From Lasiosphaeria ovina (taxonomy: Eukaryota > Ascomycota > Sordariomycetes > Sordariales > Lasiosphaeriaceae), in contig JAULSN010000002.1 of the NCBI GenBank assembly GCA_033439765.1, positions 3,162,001 to 3,226,000 on the forward strand: 64,000 nucleotides of DNA, written 5' to 3'. Each line of letters starts with the position of its first letter. Position 1 is the first letter of the stretch. The notes below the pieces were generated by a model. It had not been told where the DNA came from. It searched no databases and saw nothing but the letters and a program-made list of their open reading frames with translations. Of the stretch, positions 53,625 to 64,000 are shown in pieces. A program made the position numbers and the translations under genes.

Positions 53625-54162
53625 GGTTCCGGATAGCATCCAGGGTAGTAGTTGCACGAAAATTGCCCCAATGCTCCTAAAAGCGGCCGAGAATGTGACG
53701 TAGGTAAGTGGTTTTGAGTAATTCGGACGACGCACTGTGTAGAGCTTGATAAAAACAATAGCACAGGAAGAAGTTTTGTCAAGCTTGAGGAGCCATGAGG
53801 CGGCCAGTTTGGCTTGTTGGTTACGAAGAACTCCAACGGGGCGGCGCGGGCACAGATCCCAGATTCCACCATTAAATGCCTCCGCCGCATGCCTCTTTGG
53901 CTGTAGGTGCTATTATCGAGCAAATGTAGCATTTAGGTTGAGCGCCGCTTTCTCTGTGTAGAGTTGGTTTTCTGTCTCTCGGAGCTATTTCCAAGCGACC
54001 TAATCGTTGGCTGTGACGGAGACGGAGACGGAGATGCCCGACATCCTGCATAAGCCAACCCCCCTGTAATACGCCAAGGCTGCGCTACGAAAGTTGGATG
54101 GATGAGACAGGTACGGAGTACCCACACGGTACTTGTAGGAGACCTGTGCGCTTGGTGTTAAA

Positions 54163-54234
54163 GCCGCCGAAAATGGCAGCATACGCCAGCCAAATTCGGC
54201 GGCCAGAACACCGCTTTCTCGGTTTATGGAGTAA
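54163..54234 (-). mobile_element. Right outer end: inverted copy of the DUF3435 element 5' terminus
   Basis: Read on the minus strand it begins TTACTCCATAAA at 54234, then CGAGAA, then the 41-bp block at 54203-54163. The first 20 bases of that block are identical to the left copy (GCCGCCGAATTTGGCTGGCG) and it has the same 9-bp inverted ends. TTACTCCATAAA fits the TTAC(N7)A pattern that I recall being reported for Starship insertion sites. Recombinase copy B starts 540 bases further in. The end lies 390 bases from the MRH4 stop codon, so the element border is next to host sequence. Confidence 0.6.
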
Positions 54235-54624
54235 TTATATTGTATCTTATATATATATTTGCACAAGTTTATATCGCCAGCCAGCTTGTTTACAATTAAT
54301 TCATGTGGTTCAGATATTTCTCAATTTCCTGCTCTCTTTTCACTCACTCACTCACTCACTCCTTATATTTCTCACATCTCACATTTCAAACTTGAAACAA
54401 ATGCGATTGGTATCTAGATTGAAATCTTATAAAACTGAGGTCTGGAGATATCTAGATGAAGGAATACGACAGAGTTTGTGGTTATTTTTTTTTTGTTCAT
54501 ATATACATCCTAGTTGTACAATCCATCACCGATTTCCTCCTTGTCTTCCCTTCCATCCATATCTACGTAGGTATAGTATACACGAGTAAAACAACGCTGA
54601 AGGACCATGTCGGCTGGCAACCAA
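54235..54624. other. Spacer with CTCA microsatellite, 3' of MRH4
   Basis: AT-rich sequence with a (TCAC)n run at about 54341-54361. It is the 3' flank of MRH4 on the minus strand. No gene. Confidence 0.55.
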
Positions 54625-56523
54625 CTACACAAGCGCCTGCCCCATGAACATGCTGCGCTTGACCTCGGCAACCACGTCGCGGCGGTCGTCGCGGCCGACG
54701 AGCACGAGGCCGCGGCCGCGGCGGCCCATGCGGCCGGCCCTGCCCAGCCGGTGGACAAAGTCGATGGAGGTGTGGGGCACGTCGTAGAGGATGACGTGGC
54801 GGACGGCGACGGTGTCGAGGCCGCGCGAGGCCAGGTCGGTGGCGACGATGACCTTTGTGTTGGGCAGGTGGCGGCGGCCGGCAGCGGCGGTGGCGGTGGC
54901 GGCGTCGATGAGCAGCGGCTCGCTCGACGTGAACGAGGCTATCATCTCGGACTGGCGCAGCTCGGGCGTGTCGCGGTGCAGGGCCACGGCGTCGACGCCC
55001 TTGGACACGAGGTACTCGGCCACCTCCTGCGTCGTCTCGCGCTCGTTGACAAAGACGATGATGCGCTTGACGTCGATGACGCCCTTGACGGGCCCTTCGT
55101 GCTGGGCGGCCTCCTTGCCGATGGACCAGATGGCGTCGGCACAGGCCAGGTTCTTGTTGTTGCGGTACGGGTCCTTGGACACGTCGATGACGCCCAGCTG
55201 GACGCGCCGCGGGATGGCGTGCAGGTTGGGCGTCGTGATGCGCTCGACGTCGGGGAACTTGGACTCGAGATACGTGTCGAGCCGCTTGGGGATGGTGGCC
55301 GAGCACAGCACAAACTGCTTGAGCGTCGGCATGCAGCGGTCGATGATGGACGTTGTCTCGGGCGAGAAGCTGCGGTCCAGCAGCGAGTCGGCCTCGTCGA
55401 TGACGAGGTGGCTCACGCGGGAGAGGACATAGGGGTCCGAGTTGGCGATGGACGCCAGCAGGTGCGGCGTCGCGACCACGAGGTCGATTCCGGTCGGGCT
55501 GTACAGATTCCGCTGGATCTTGAGCGCGTTGTGGTTGGCCGACAACGGGCGGGCCTTGAACTTGGCTACATGGGAGATGTCTTTGGCTACGGCGACGACT
55601 TGGTCGACGAGCTCGGCGGTGGGCACCAGGACGGCGGCGCGGGGCCGGGCCATGTTGGGGTGCGGCTCGAACTTGTCGATCCACTCGGACATGGGGCGGT
55701 CGCCGCGAAGAACCTTCTCGGCCTCGAGGCGCTTGTTGTAGGAAGCGAGGGTGGTGTCGTCGGCTTCGGCAAGCTTCAGCGCGTTGGCGATGGGAAGCAG
55801 ATAGGCAAGCGTCTTGCCGGACCCAGTCTCGGCGGCCAGCAGAACCTCTTTCCTGTCGGGGACGACTCGCGGGCGGCGCCTCTTCGGGTCCATGTGCTGG
55901 CCAAGGAGTGCAGGGATGGCGAGTCTCTGGATGGGCGTGGGCTTGATGTCAACCATGCCCTTCAGAACCGAGGATGCAATGGCATCTTTGATGGAGGGCA
56001 AGAGGTCGAAGAGACCGAACGAGTCGACGGCCTGGATGCGTTCTTTGACACTGGCGCGCTGGCCGTAGCTGACCGACGTGAGACTGCGCTGCATGTTGAG
56101 GGCCTTGAAGCCGCGCCTGTCCCGCCTGCCTCCCTTCTTGCCCTTGCCGTTTTCCTGGTCGTCTTCATTGCTCAGGGGGTCTCGGGTCACGGCGCCGGGG
56201 AGCGGGGCCCTTCGGCGCGTGTCGATGTTGGCGACGGTGCGGTTCGTTCCGGCCCAGGGGCCGTCGGGGCCACGGGGCTTGGTTTTTTTGGCAATGGCGC
56301 CATCGGCGGTGCGTCTCGGCGACGACCGCGCAACGTCAGTACGGTCGGACAGGACCATTCGCGCCGGGGCTGGTCGTCGTTCTAGTCGCGTAGCGAATGC
56401 TCTCGAGGCCGAGCCAGGCGCCGTCGACATCAGCGGCCTGCCTGCCTCCACAGCCCTTGGCCTGCCTGTTGCGCCCGCCGATGCGCAAAGCAGGCATACC
56501 GAATCCCGCGCTGTCCTCCACAT
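54625..56523 (-). CDS. MRH4: Mitochondrial DEAD-box RNA helicase MRH4
   Basis: An intronless gene of 632 residues. The ATG at 56523 ([20 protein letters not shown]) opens a basic, Ser/Ala-rich mitochondrial-type presequence; the frame extends further upstream without a better start. Helicase motifs in order: [12 protein letters not shown] (Q motif), AAETGSGKT (Walker A), [28 protein letters not shown] (DEAD), [38 protein letters not shown] and [16 protein letters not shown]. The long insert between Walker A and motif Ia is typical of Mrh4, which assembles the large subunit of the mitochondrial ribosome. Very high GC creates a 592-codon shadow frame on the opposite strand, which is not a gene. 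Confidence 0.93.
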   Translation of the reverse strand: MWRTARDSVCLLCASAGATGRPRAVEAGRPLMSTAPGSASRAFATRLERRPAPARMVLSDRTDVARSSPRRTADGAIAKKTKPRGPDGPWAGTNRTVANIDTRRRAPLPGAVTRDPLSNEDDQENGKGKKGGRRDRRGFKALNMQRSLTSVSYGQRASVKERIQAVDSFGLFDLLPSIKDAIASSVLKGMVDIKPTPIQRLAIPALLGQHMDPKRRRPRVVPDRKEVLLAAETGSGKTLAYLLPIANALKLAEADDTTLASYNKRLEAEKVLRGDRPMSEWIDKFEPHPNMARPRAAVLVPTAELVDQVVAVAKDISHVAKFKARPLSANHNALKIQRNLYSPTGIDLVVATPHLLASIANSDPYVLSRVSHLVIDEADSLLDRSFSPETTSIIDRCMPTLKQFVLCSATIPKRLDTYLESKFPDVERITTPNLHAIPRRVQLGVIDVSKDPYRNNKNLACADAIWSIGKEAAQHEGPVKGVIDVKRIIVFVNERETTQEVAEYLVSKGVDAVALHRDTPELRQSEMIASFTSSEPLLIDAATATAAAGRRHLPNTKVIVATDLASRGLDTVAVRHVILYDVPHTSIDFVHRLGRAGRMGRRGRGLVLVGRDDRRDVVAEVKRSMFMGQALV

Positions 56524-56930
56524 GATCACCGATGTAGGGGGTTGGTGGTGGTGTTGCAATCCGTGGCAACGCTTGCCATTGTCAACTTTTACCCCTAAGC
56601 GAAGCATACCTACTAGCTTGCCTGCTGGTCTCCAAAAATTCGGGCTCTCCAGTCTTCTGCCGCTCTTCACCGCTTGAGACCCCTGCACCAGTCAGGGCCG
56701 GCAGGCAACTCAAGTCTCCACATTTCTTCCATTTCCTCCAACCCCCAACCCCCAACCCCAACCCTAGCGTAGCGAAGCCAAGCGAAACCCCGCATAAAAA
56801 ATTAACTGCTAACAGCTCACAAACCAGTTCCCCTCGTTCCGGATAATTCTGAGACATAATCTGCATTACCGACAGCTCTTCTCCAACAAGCGAAGATCCT
56901 TTCGGATCAAGCGATTCGCTAGCGACAAAC
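56524..56930. promoter_or_regulatory. MRH4 promoter region and tRNA 5' flank
   Basis: 407 bases. It contains a CCCCAACCCCCAACCCC-type run near 56742-56766, which is C/A-rich and not a telomere repeat. Nothing else stands out. Confidence 0.5.
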
Positions 56931-57009
56931 GGCCTTGTGGCGCAACGGTAGCGCGTTCGACTCCAGTGAGGATATCGAAAGGTTATCCGTTCAAATCGGG
57001 TCAGGGTCA
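56931..57009 (+). tRNA. tRNA-Trp (CCA) with a 7-base intron
   Basis: It folds as a cloverleaf. The acceptor stem is GGCCTTG paired with CAGGGTC (two G-U pairs), with discriminator A at 57009. The D stem is GCGC/GCGC around AACGGTA, the anticodon stem TTCGA/TCGAA, and the T arm ATCCG-TTCAAAT-CGGGT. Between the anticodon-stem strands are 14 bases. A loop of CTCCAGA with anticodon CCA requires a 7-base intron (TGAGGAT) after position 37, the normal site of nuclear tRNA introns. The A box (TGGCGCAACGGTAGCG) and B box (GTTCAAATC) are good, and a T-rich terminator follows from 57010. Confidence 0.9.
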
Positions 57010-57859
57010 TTTCTTATTTTTGATCTCTTCACGCTCTGTGAATAGCTCACTCTCATTGTTACTATTTTTGTATACTTACTACTTTAACCAATACCACTCC
57101 TTATTACTTATATTTATTTATTGTAAAGTAGAATATGTAACTAACACAGAAGACTTCCTCATCGCTTCCCATTGAATCCCAGTACTTTTCATTGTTTCTC
57201 AGAGCTTTTTACTCCACTTGTTTGAGTCTTTTCATCTGCTCTACCTTCACACTGTCTATAGTTGCAATATACTCCTCCTCGCAACTTTAACTGCCGTCCG
57301 AGCCTCGAAACATTCAGACAGTGACAAAGAGTTACCGTGCAATTTCAGCACGCAATAAGAGCTGTGGCAGCATCGCAGAACTCTCTTGGTAGCCAAAGTA
57401 GTAAATTAGGAAGAGAGGGCTTATTTATTAATTAGGCCGCTACCAACTACCTGCTGTGCATCACCGGCCGACACTGCTAGGCCAGGCGAGAAGGAGGCAA
57501 TGAATGTGTGTGTTCCGTCACCGAGACCATCATACCTGCCTGTCATGCCCGTATTGATACAATCTCGTGTTAATGATCCTGCTCGCAACACCCGTTCACC
57601 CTATATCCACAGCAACTGAACGGACCGTCATCGCAATCTCCCTCGCATAGTCTCGCCTGCCCCCTCAGCACCCACAGTAAACAAGCCTAGAAAAACAGAC
57701 TGCACGCCCTCAACACCGCCGTTTACTTTGTTGTCTGACCGTGCCCATCCCTAGCTGCCAATTTCCACCACCCAAACCCCATTACAGCCGCGGCCGTGCC
57801 TGCGGTCAGCAGCCTAAGACGAGAGTCAACCGATGAATCGCAGTACGCCGGTGCTAGCC
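57010..57859. other. AT-rich spacer between the tRNA and the CBM48 gene
   Basis: 850 bases. The first part (57010-57170) is AT-rich with T runs that can terminate RNA polymerase III. No gene was recognised. A CTCAGCACCCACAGT at 57665 matches the end of the 29.9-kb LTR by 12 bases but has no other LTR features. Confidence 0.5.
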
Positions 57860-60644
57860 TTACGTCTTCCGCCTGCCGCCGCACAGTCTGCCGAGAAACC
57901 CTCCGATCCAGTCCACAAAGAGCAGTCTGAAGAAGGCCCTGAACCAGCCACCTCCTCGGTCCGTGTGTATGCCGGTTGAGTGGGTAGAAACAGGCGTTTC
58001 GGGTCGCTCACCCGACGCCGCCCTTTTCCTCTTCCTCAGCTGGCCCGAGTCGCCGGCGTCTGCCGTCTCGGCCGTTGCTCCGTTAGATGTCTCGCCCCTA
58101 GTGCCGTTTGCGTGTTCGATGTGGCCATCATCGTCCGAGTGGTGGCTGTCAGCGTCGCCGTCCGCATCCTTCACATGCTCAATCACGATGCGCGGGCTTT
58201 GCGTTCGGGGCCTCTCCGGCTCTGTCGGTATCGGTTTGCCCGAAGCTGGGCCCGCCACAGCTTTGCCATTGCTCGTCTGCGGCTTTGCCGAGTCCGAGAC
58301 CCCTGGAGCCGGTTCAGATTGACTTCCCAAGGTAGCTTGTTGTAGCAGCGTCGCCATCCAATCGGGAGGCAGAAGGTCCCCATTTTGCCCCTTGGGCAAT
58401 CCATTGCCAGTTTTCAGGTCAATGCCTTCGTCCTCGTCACTACCAGGTGACACCATATCATGGGACTCGGACGGCTTAGGAGGATCAGAGGAGAGCATCG
58501 CCGGAGATGATCGGCTTTGGTCGCTGCCGCTAGGTTCTTCACCCTCTGAGATAGACTGAAGCGACAATGCTGACGAATGAGCGGAACTGATGGAGCCACG
58601 AGGCGACCTGGGAACTGCCAGGCGCCTCGGTGCCCGGGGAAATAGGGGACTGACAACTATAGGACTCGCAGCGATTGGCGAAGACAGGAAATGGTCGCCG
58701 CCCAGGATGTCCTCCGCGCCCGGCCGCAATGAAGTGACAATAGGAGAGGGAGGGACACCTTCAAATGCCGGTTGGTCCTCTGCAAGGCCCGTTTCTATCT
58801 TCCGAACCGTGTCGATGATCTCCTCCCGATTCGACGGGAAACGCTCCAGTGTTGGGTCATTGACATCAATATTGTCGAGATCCAACTCCTCTTCTTCCTT
58901 GGGGGACTTCCCTTCGTGTTGGCGGGCCTCCTCGGCTTCATCTGCCCTGGGCCCCCCATCGTCGTCATACAAACCAGCATACTCGTAGGAAAAGAGGGGT
59001 GGCTTATGATCGTGTTCGTCGTCCTCATCTTCATACCCAACTTGATGCTCTTCATGGTGGTCTGGGATGCTGAAGTTGTCCGGACGCACTTCCAACTCGA
59101 ATGCAGCCTTCGAGGTATTCAGTCGGTTGCACTTTTTGGTTTAGACGGGTGAGTCTTACCTCTTCGTTGTCCAGCGCCTTTGCCGTATCTGCCACCTCTG
59201 CAGCAGTGTTTCCAGTTTCAGCAATAGGGGTAGCTGAGCGGGGACGAGCTTCGGTTTTCTCCGCATCCTCGTCCGGCTTTTCGGGTTCTGCTTGCTCTTC
59301 CTTGTCAAGAAGGGCTGCAGACTCCCCGACCTCTGCTGCGATACCTGCACTTTCCGCAAAGGGCGTCGCTGAACGCGAGCCGGATTCGGGCATTTTAGCG
59401 GCCTCGGAAGGCGCTCGAGACTGTGGCTTGTCCTCTCTATCCAGAAGAGCGGCCGAATCGCCTACCTCCGCTGCGATATTCGCGCTTTCCGTAAAAGGGG
59501 TATTTGCACGCGGGCTGTCTTTAGAGATTGTCGCCTTTTCAGATTTCACTTCCCTATCCAAAAGGGCTGCCGACTCGCCCACCTCTGCTGCAATATTGGC
59601 GCTTTCCGTAAAAGGGGTGTCTGAACGCGAGCTTGTTTCTGGTTTTTCTTCCTTATCTAGAAGGGCGGCTGACTCCGCTACCTCTGCTGCAACATTGGCG
59701 CTTTCCGTAAAGGGGGTGCTGGAACGTGGGCTGTCTTTAGGAATTGGCGCCTTTTCTGGTTTCACTTCACTGTCGAGAAGGGCGGCCGACTCGCCAACCT
59801 CTGCTGCAATATTCGCACTTTCTGTGAAAGGGGTCGTTGAGCGTGGGCGAGCTTGTATCTCTGTCTTCTCCTTCGGCTTCTCCTCTCTATCAAGGAGGGC
59901 GGCGGACTCTCCCACCTCAGCAGCAACCTTTGCGCTATCTGTAAAAGGAGTAGTTGAGCGTGGATGAGTCTCAACCCTCTCAGACTTATTCTTTAGCTTT
60001 GGAGTCTCGGGTTCCTCCGGCGCAAGAGAAACTGACGATCCAACCAATTCTGCAGCAACGTCCACATAGCTTCGTGTAAGATGGGAGGGACGGGCATCGG
60101 AAGAGGGTGAAGGGACTTTGCCTGAGCTTTCGGCCGGCTGGGGTAGACGATGCTCAGTTTTCGGCGACTCGGTCTCTGCCTTCGAGGGCGTCGTATCGTG
60201 GACGGAATTCGTATGTTTCCCAGAAATGTTTGCCGTGTCCAGTCCCACACTTCCTGTAGCGGCAGCCTTGTCGGACAACCTGCACCGGTCAGCATCATCA
60301 GCCACGACATGCCCGTGGCCGCGGGCTGGCCATTTTGCTTACCCCTTATGGGAATGCATCTCCATCTCATTGTTCTGGTTTCCGGAGCTATCTCGCACCG
60401 TATGACTGCACTCATCAACGGCCCACCAGTTTCCGGTACCGACGCGGAACTTGTACTGGATCTTTGAGCCTGGTTTGGCAAAGACTTCCTTCCTGAAAAC
60501 ATGGTGCCCTTCCGCATTGGTGGTGTACTCCATCTCTTCTGGCTGCCATGGTGGATCGGAGTAAGTCCCTGCCACAAAAATCGGCGGCCGAGTGTTGGGT
60601 CTCTGATACGTTATGAAAGCTGGGATGACGTCGGTCGATGCCAT
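57860..60644 (-). CDS. CBM48 (AMPK glycogen-binding domain) protein with seven internal repeats and C-terminal hydrophobic tail
   Basis: A three-exon gene (60644-60343, 60279-59160, 59107-57860) giving 889 residues. The N-terminal 95 residues are an AMPK1-CBM/CBM48 domain: PPIFVAGTYSDPPWQPEEME, then FAKPGSKIQYKFRVGTGNWW and VDECSHTVRDSSGNQNN, with the Trp and Lys residues used for glucan contact in the family. Exon 2 holds seven clear repeats of about 30-45 residues with core TPFTESANIAAEVGESAAL, plus a degenerate first one. Exon 3 is acidic and Ser/Pro-rich and ends with GGGWFRAFFRLLFVDWIGGF, an amphipathic or tail-anchor-like segment, and a basic GGRRKT end. The plan suggests a glycogen-binding scaffold attached to a membrane (inferred). 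Yeast relatives with this domain include Mdg1 and Crp1. Confidence 0.82.
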
Positions 60645-62592
60645 GATGGGCCGTTGGTCGGTCGGCCAGTCAGTCTCGGTAGTTGAGATCACGAGACCGT
60701 TGACACATTAAGATCGATGACAGTATTCCTGCTGTGGGCTGATACTGGAACGCCGTGCGTAGGAAAAGGAGAGGGGGAAAAAAAGAAAGGAAAAAAAGAA
60801 AGGAAAAAAAGAAATCTGCTGTAGGTGGATGGCGTGAGACTGTTGGGCGTACTGCTGCGGCACAAGATTCCCAAGCTACCCACGGTGGACTAGGAGCTCA
60901 GTGTTCTCAGAGCTGGTTAAATACTAGGATGTCAGCGACGGCCAAGACATGTGCCGCAACTAGGTTGTTCTGGAAAAGTTGAGGCGAGAAAGTCTGCGCT
61001 TCAGGTATCACGAAATTCGATAGTCAAACAACGAGGCTAGAATTCGAGTGCGGGGCATACATATCACGGCAGGAACGGAGAACAGAGAAGGGATGACGAG
61101 GACAAGACTCACACGTCTGTCCATCGGAATTGGAGACGGCTAGGTGTTGCAATGGTCAATGGAGATGAGCTTGTTAGATGACAGCCCTCCTGTGATTGTA
61201 TAGGGCCAGTCGCCAAAAAGGAGGAAGTGATGACGTGCAGAGGAGCAGTTGAAGATCACGCCAGCAGACGGGACGCATTGGTAAAAAGGAAGCGAGGTGG
61301 GGGGGAGTCGGATGTGTGGAATCTTTCGATTGATGACCTGTATTCAGTTGGGAAACCACCTCCACCTTGGCCACTACCCCCCTTTCAGTTCCCGCCCACG
61401 TATGTATAGTAACTTGTACGACTGGGCTGGTGACTGCTAGAGTGGTAAGGTACCTTAGGTAGGTAAGGTATTGCCGCAGGCGGCCAACTGGATTGGATGG
61501 AATGTGGCTGGCGACTTGAAACAGATTGAAAGAGACGAGAGCTTGACATTGCGAGGTTTCATTGGCTCTTCCTTCCACATTGATCCTTCTCCCGTCAGCT
61601 CGCTCGTAAGCTCTCTCTTTCCAGCTCGTCGAATCGCAAATCATCTCGTTGGTTATGCTCCGGGGCCCCTTTCCGATTGTGGGAGATCATGTGCTTAGCA
61701 AGCGCAGTCTATGATACTGCAATGAGGTATGCCAGCCGCAGTAAGCCCAGCTGCTATGCCGCGTGGCTCTGAATTCCATGCCCGGTTTAACCATGACCTG
61801 AAAGCTCTAAGGGTAGAGAATGGGCAAGTGCGCTGAATGGAGTGCTTGCGGCATGGCATGGGTGTGCACGGGCGTTGGTCGTGGCGATCGCAACGAGCCC
61901 CGCATCGTTTAGCTCACGTTAGCGCCGTTGAGGCCCTGTAAGGTTGGCGTCATCGGCGGAACCCAGGGCGGTCGCATCCGGCACAAAGTATTCTGCCCAC
62001 AATGTCCGCCTTTACAGTCCAATCAGTTTGTTGGCATGGTACTTAAGAAGGAAAAGTAAATAACAAATGAACCGGCCAGGAAAGGTCTTTAAGAGGTATT
62101 TTAAAGGAAGGTATAGGCCCCTAGGATTCTGGAATATGGATCTAAGTAGTTATTACCTCCCTCAGCAAAAAGCCTTTACGGCGAGTCGTAAGATACTGAG
62201 GCCATTTGGATCTTGGAAAGTATAACGCTAACGAACATTCATCCAAATGTCAACTAAACGTATCTCCACTTGGCTGGGTTCTATCTGTTAAATTGTGGAC
62301 TCGAGGATGCTCCAATGTACAGTAGCGGAGCACTTTTGCTCGAGGAGACACCCTTGAACAATAAGCTTTTGTTGCGGCGTTTGCGCCCGCTGCTCAATCC
62401 ATCCTGTCCTGTCAACTGCTGCGTTATCGCGAACCGAGGCCAGACTTCGATCAGGCTTCAGTTGGGTCACGATCGGCGACTTCATGCGATTTTTACCCCT
62501 CCAACCGCCGCGTCGCTGTCGTTGCAAACACACCCAAACACGTCGCAATCTCCACGTCGGCCACATTGCCACGTACTTCTAACCCTTTCACC
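60645..62592. promoter_or_regulatory. Divergent promoter region of the CBM48 gene and IWR1
   Basis: 1.95 kb without a supported gene. It includes a purine tandem repeat (GGAAAAAAAGAAA units near 60773-60813) and a GGTAAGGTA-rich segment near 61443-61472. Open frames here lack motifs. Confidence 0.5.
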
Positions 62593-64000
62593 ATGTCGCT
62601 ACCCCCAGACACCATCCAAGTCAAGCGGAAGCGCGGCGAGGACGATGAGCCAGTTGACTTCCTTAGTATGTACCCCCAAGCCCCGCCTGCCACCTTCCCA
62701 TGCCATATTTTACCTTACTGACGCCCGTGACTCAAGGGGTCGAGGCAAACAAGCGTCATCGAGGAGTTTCGGCGGGCGACAGCACTTGGGTATACCAGCG
62801 CAAGCAGACAGTCGTGGAGCGAGCCGATGTAGCCCAACCTTCCATCCCAACAATCAAGCCGACCCAAGAAGGAGACGAGGATCGTCCTATCAAATCCTTG
62901 CGACGCGAAAGAGATGTCCCCAAGGGCTCCAGCGAAAGCCCCGGGGATCTGGGGGTGCTTAGCACAGCGCTAAATGATCAAATCCGCCGCTTCCACTTGT
63001 TACGGGCCAGCTCGACGCTGCCAACAAATGGCGTCCCCAAGAAGCGCAGTGCCACTGCTGCTGTGTTCGTCGAGCGGGAAGCCAAGAAGCAGAAGGATGA
63101 GAAGCATATGACTACAGAGGCTGTTATCTCCCACGACCAGGCTCCCAAGCAAGAAGGGTCAAGTGACGAGGCCCAAGACGAGGTTTCAGTCACCCAGCCG
63201 CCGCAGACCCCTGCCAAGGAGCAACAGCCGAGTAGCGTCAGGTATAAACGTCCTGGGAAGCATGCGCGAACCAATGTGTCGGCGGGTGCTGCAAAACCAA
63301 GCCTCCCACCGTCTCTACTTAACCGTGAGGGCACCGACATGGACCAGCTCGCTCGCGAAATGGATGCCTACACAATCAGCCAGATTAACAGAACTCTTAG
63401 TAGCATGGATCAAAGCAGTGTCTCGTCCGCTCTCAGCCCCAGTCCGGCGAGGAAGTCCAAGTTCCGGCCCAAGGCTCCCGCGCTCCGCTATGCCGAGCGG
63501 CATCCGGAGCAGGCGGCCAAGATCGAAGAGGCGAAGGCCGCGCAGCGGCAGATATCAGATGCCATGGATGTCGATGCTGATTCTGGCGCGGCCGACGACA
63601 ACGACTACGTGACGGAGACATACGAGCGCGTTCCCGCCAGCCGCCTCAAAGGCAAGGCAGTCCCGCCCCACCGGGTCGGCCTACTTGTGTTCGATACGGA
63701 GCCTGATAGGAACGACTTCTTTTTCGGAGATGAGGGAGACAGCGACGACGAGTTCCTCGAGGACGATGAGGACGAGAATGGTATGTCCGAGTTTCTCCTC
63801 CTCTTCCCCCCCCCCAGCTTTACCCTTGTAAGCCAATACTAATACCTGCAGCAGCCGAGAACTACTACACGACCGAGTATCCCGACGAGGATCTCGACGG
63901 CGACGACCAGTTTGGACGCAGCCCGTATAAGTTTGTCAACCGGAACTCGTCGGATGTGGAGGAGTACGACGTGAACGACTTTGACGACGAAAGGTTTTGG
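62593..64000 (+). CDS. Iwr1-type RNA polymerase II nuclear import factor (3' end outside window)
   Basis: Exon 1 is 62593-62665 (MSLPPDTIQVKRKRGEDDEP), the intron 62666-62736, exon 2 62737-63780, the intron 63781-63851, and exon 3 begins at 63852 and runs past the window. The first intron splits an Arg codon (FLRVEANKRHR). The N-terminal LPPDTIQVKRKRGEDDEPVD and the acidic C-terminal block AENYYTTEYPDEDLDGDDQF with YKFVNRNSSDVEEYD are the Iwr1 signature. Iwr1 binds assembled RNA polymerase II and carries it into the nucleus; the basic KRKR near the start fits its nuclear localisation signal. The second acceptor is a tandem CAGCAG, both halves in frame. At least 420 residues are present. Confidence 0.9.

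Noticed and set aside
54607..56385. 592-codon open frame on the plus strand
   Set aside because: It is the complement of MRH4. High GC leaves the opposite strand open; the minus strand has all DEAD-box motifs in order.
56742..56766. CCCCAACCCC repeat suggestive of telomere sequence
   Set aside because: The unit is CCCCAA with variable C number, lies next to a host gene and lacks the CCCTAA phase; simple C/A-rich tract is more likely.
57660..57680. 12-base match to the end of the 29.9-kb LTR
   Set aside because: No matching start, promoter or flanking LTR sequence; likely chance.
59101..59967. 288-codon plus-strand frame rich in Ser/Ala repeats
   Set aside because: Shadow of the repeat region of the CBM48 gene; the minus-strand exon has matching splice sites and domain context.

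Overview
The window is nuclear DNA of a filamentous ascomycete, most likely a Sordariomycete. Genes carry short GT-AG introns (about 50-130 bp, with CTAAC/CTGAC-like branch sites) and have GC-rich coding sequence. Single-copy genes typical of Pezizomycotina sit in mixed orientation with 0.4-2.5 kb spacers. Coordinates and splice sites below were read by eye. No search or structure prediction was run, so family names rest on recognised motifs.

Left host block (1-20.9 kb): 3' part of a PAS-kinase-type Ser/Thr kinase, a TBC1D5-like Rab GAP, a Laa2-like AP-1 accessory protein, an NSRP1-like splicing factor, TIM13, an Emp47/VIP36-type L-lectin, the PKA catalytic subunit, and a CorA-like Mg transporter. 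Right host block (54.6-64 kb): the mitochondrial DEAD-box helicase MRH4, a tRNA-Trp with a tiny intron, a CBM48 (AMPK glycogen-binding) protein with a seven-fold internal repeat, and IWR1 cut by the window end.

Between them (about 21-54.5 kb) lies an accessory island that is gene-poor, repeat-rich and full of broken genes. Two DUF3435-type tyrosine recombinase genes, the family that includes Starship captains, face inward: copy A (+) at 26.9-29.5 kb and copy B (-) at 51.7-53.6 kb. Each is preceded on its outer side by the same 41-bp element with 9-bp inverted arms and, just outside that, by a TTAC-containing sequence. The two outer ends (26574 and 54234) therefore look like homologous 5' ends of Starship-like elements in inverted orientation, bracketing 27.7 kb. 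Copy A carries ten in-frame stops, all TAG or TAA, of the kind RIP produces. Copy B is much better preserved but truncated at its 3' end.

The bracketed cargo holds a divergent pair of large intact genes of unknown function: a 1228-aa protein with a propeller-like N-terminal region and membrane segments, and a 554-aa beta-rich protein. It also holds a lone MGQRHQLF-type gene, a DUF6589-like gene fused antisense to a RecQ-like fragment, a pogo-type transposase tail, copia/LTR debris, and a short telomere-like tract. Three-prime fragments of host-type genes are present too (Cdc6/Cdc18, molybdenum cofactor sulfurase, and an unidentified spliced gene). Just outside the left end are an uncharacterised two-exon gene and two copies of a short membrane peptide whose third copy lies inside the cargo. 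The main candidates for novelty are the inward-facing captain pair with its shared terminal element, the divergent two-gene cargo module, and the cluster of host-gene 3' ends near copy B.
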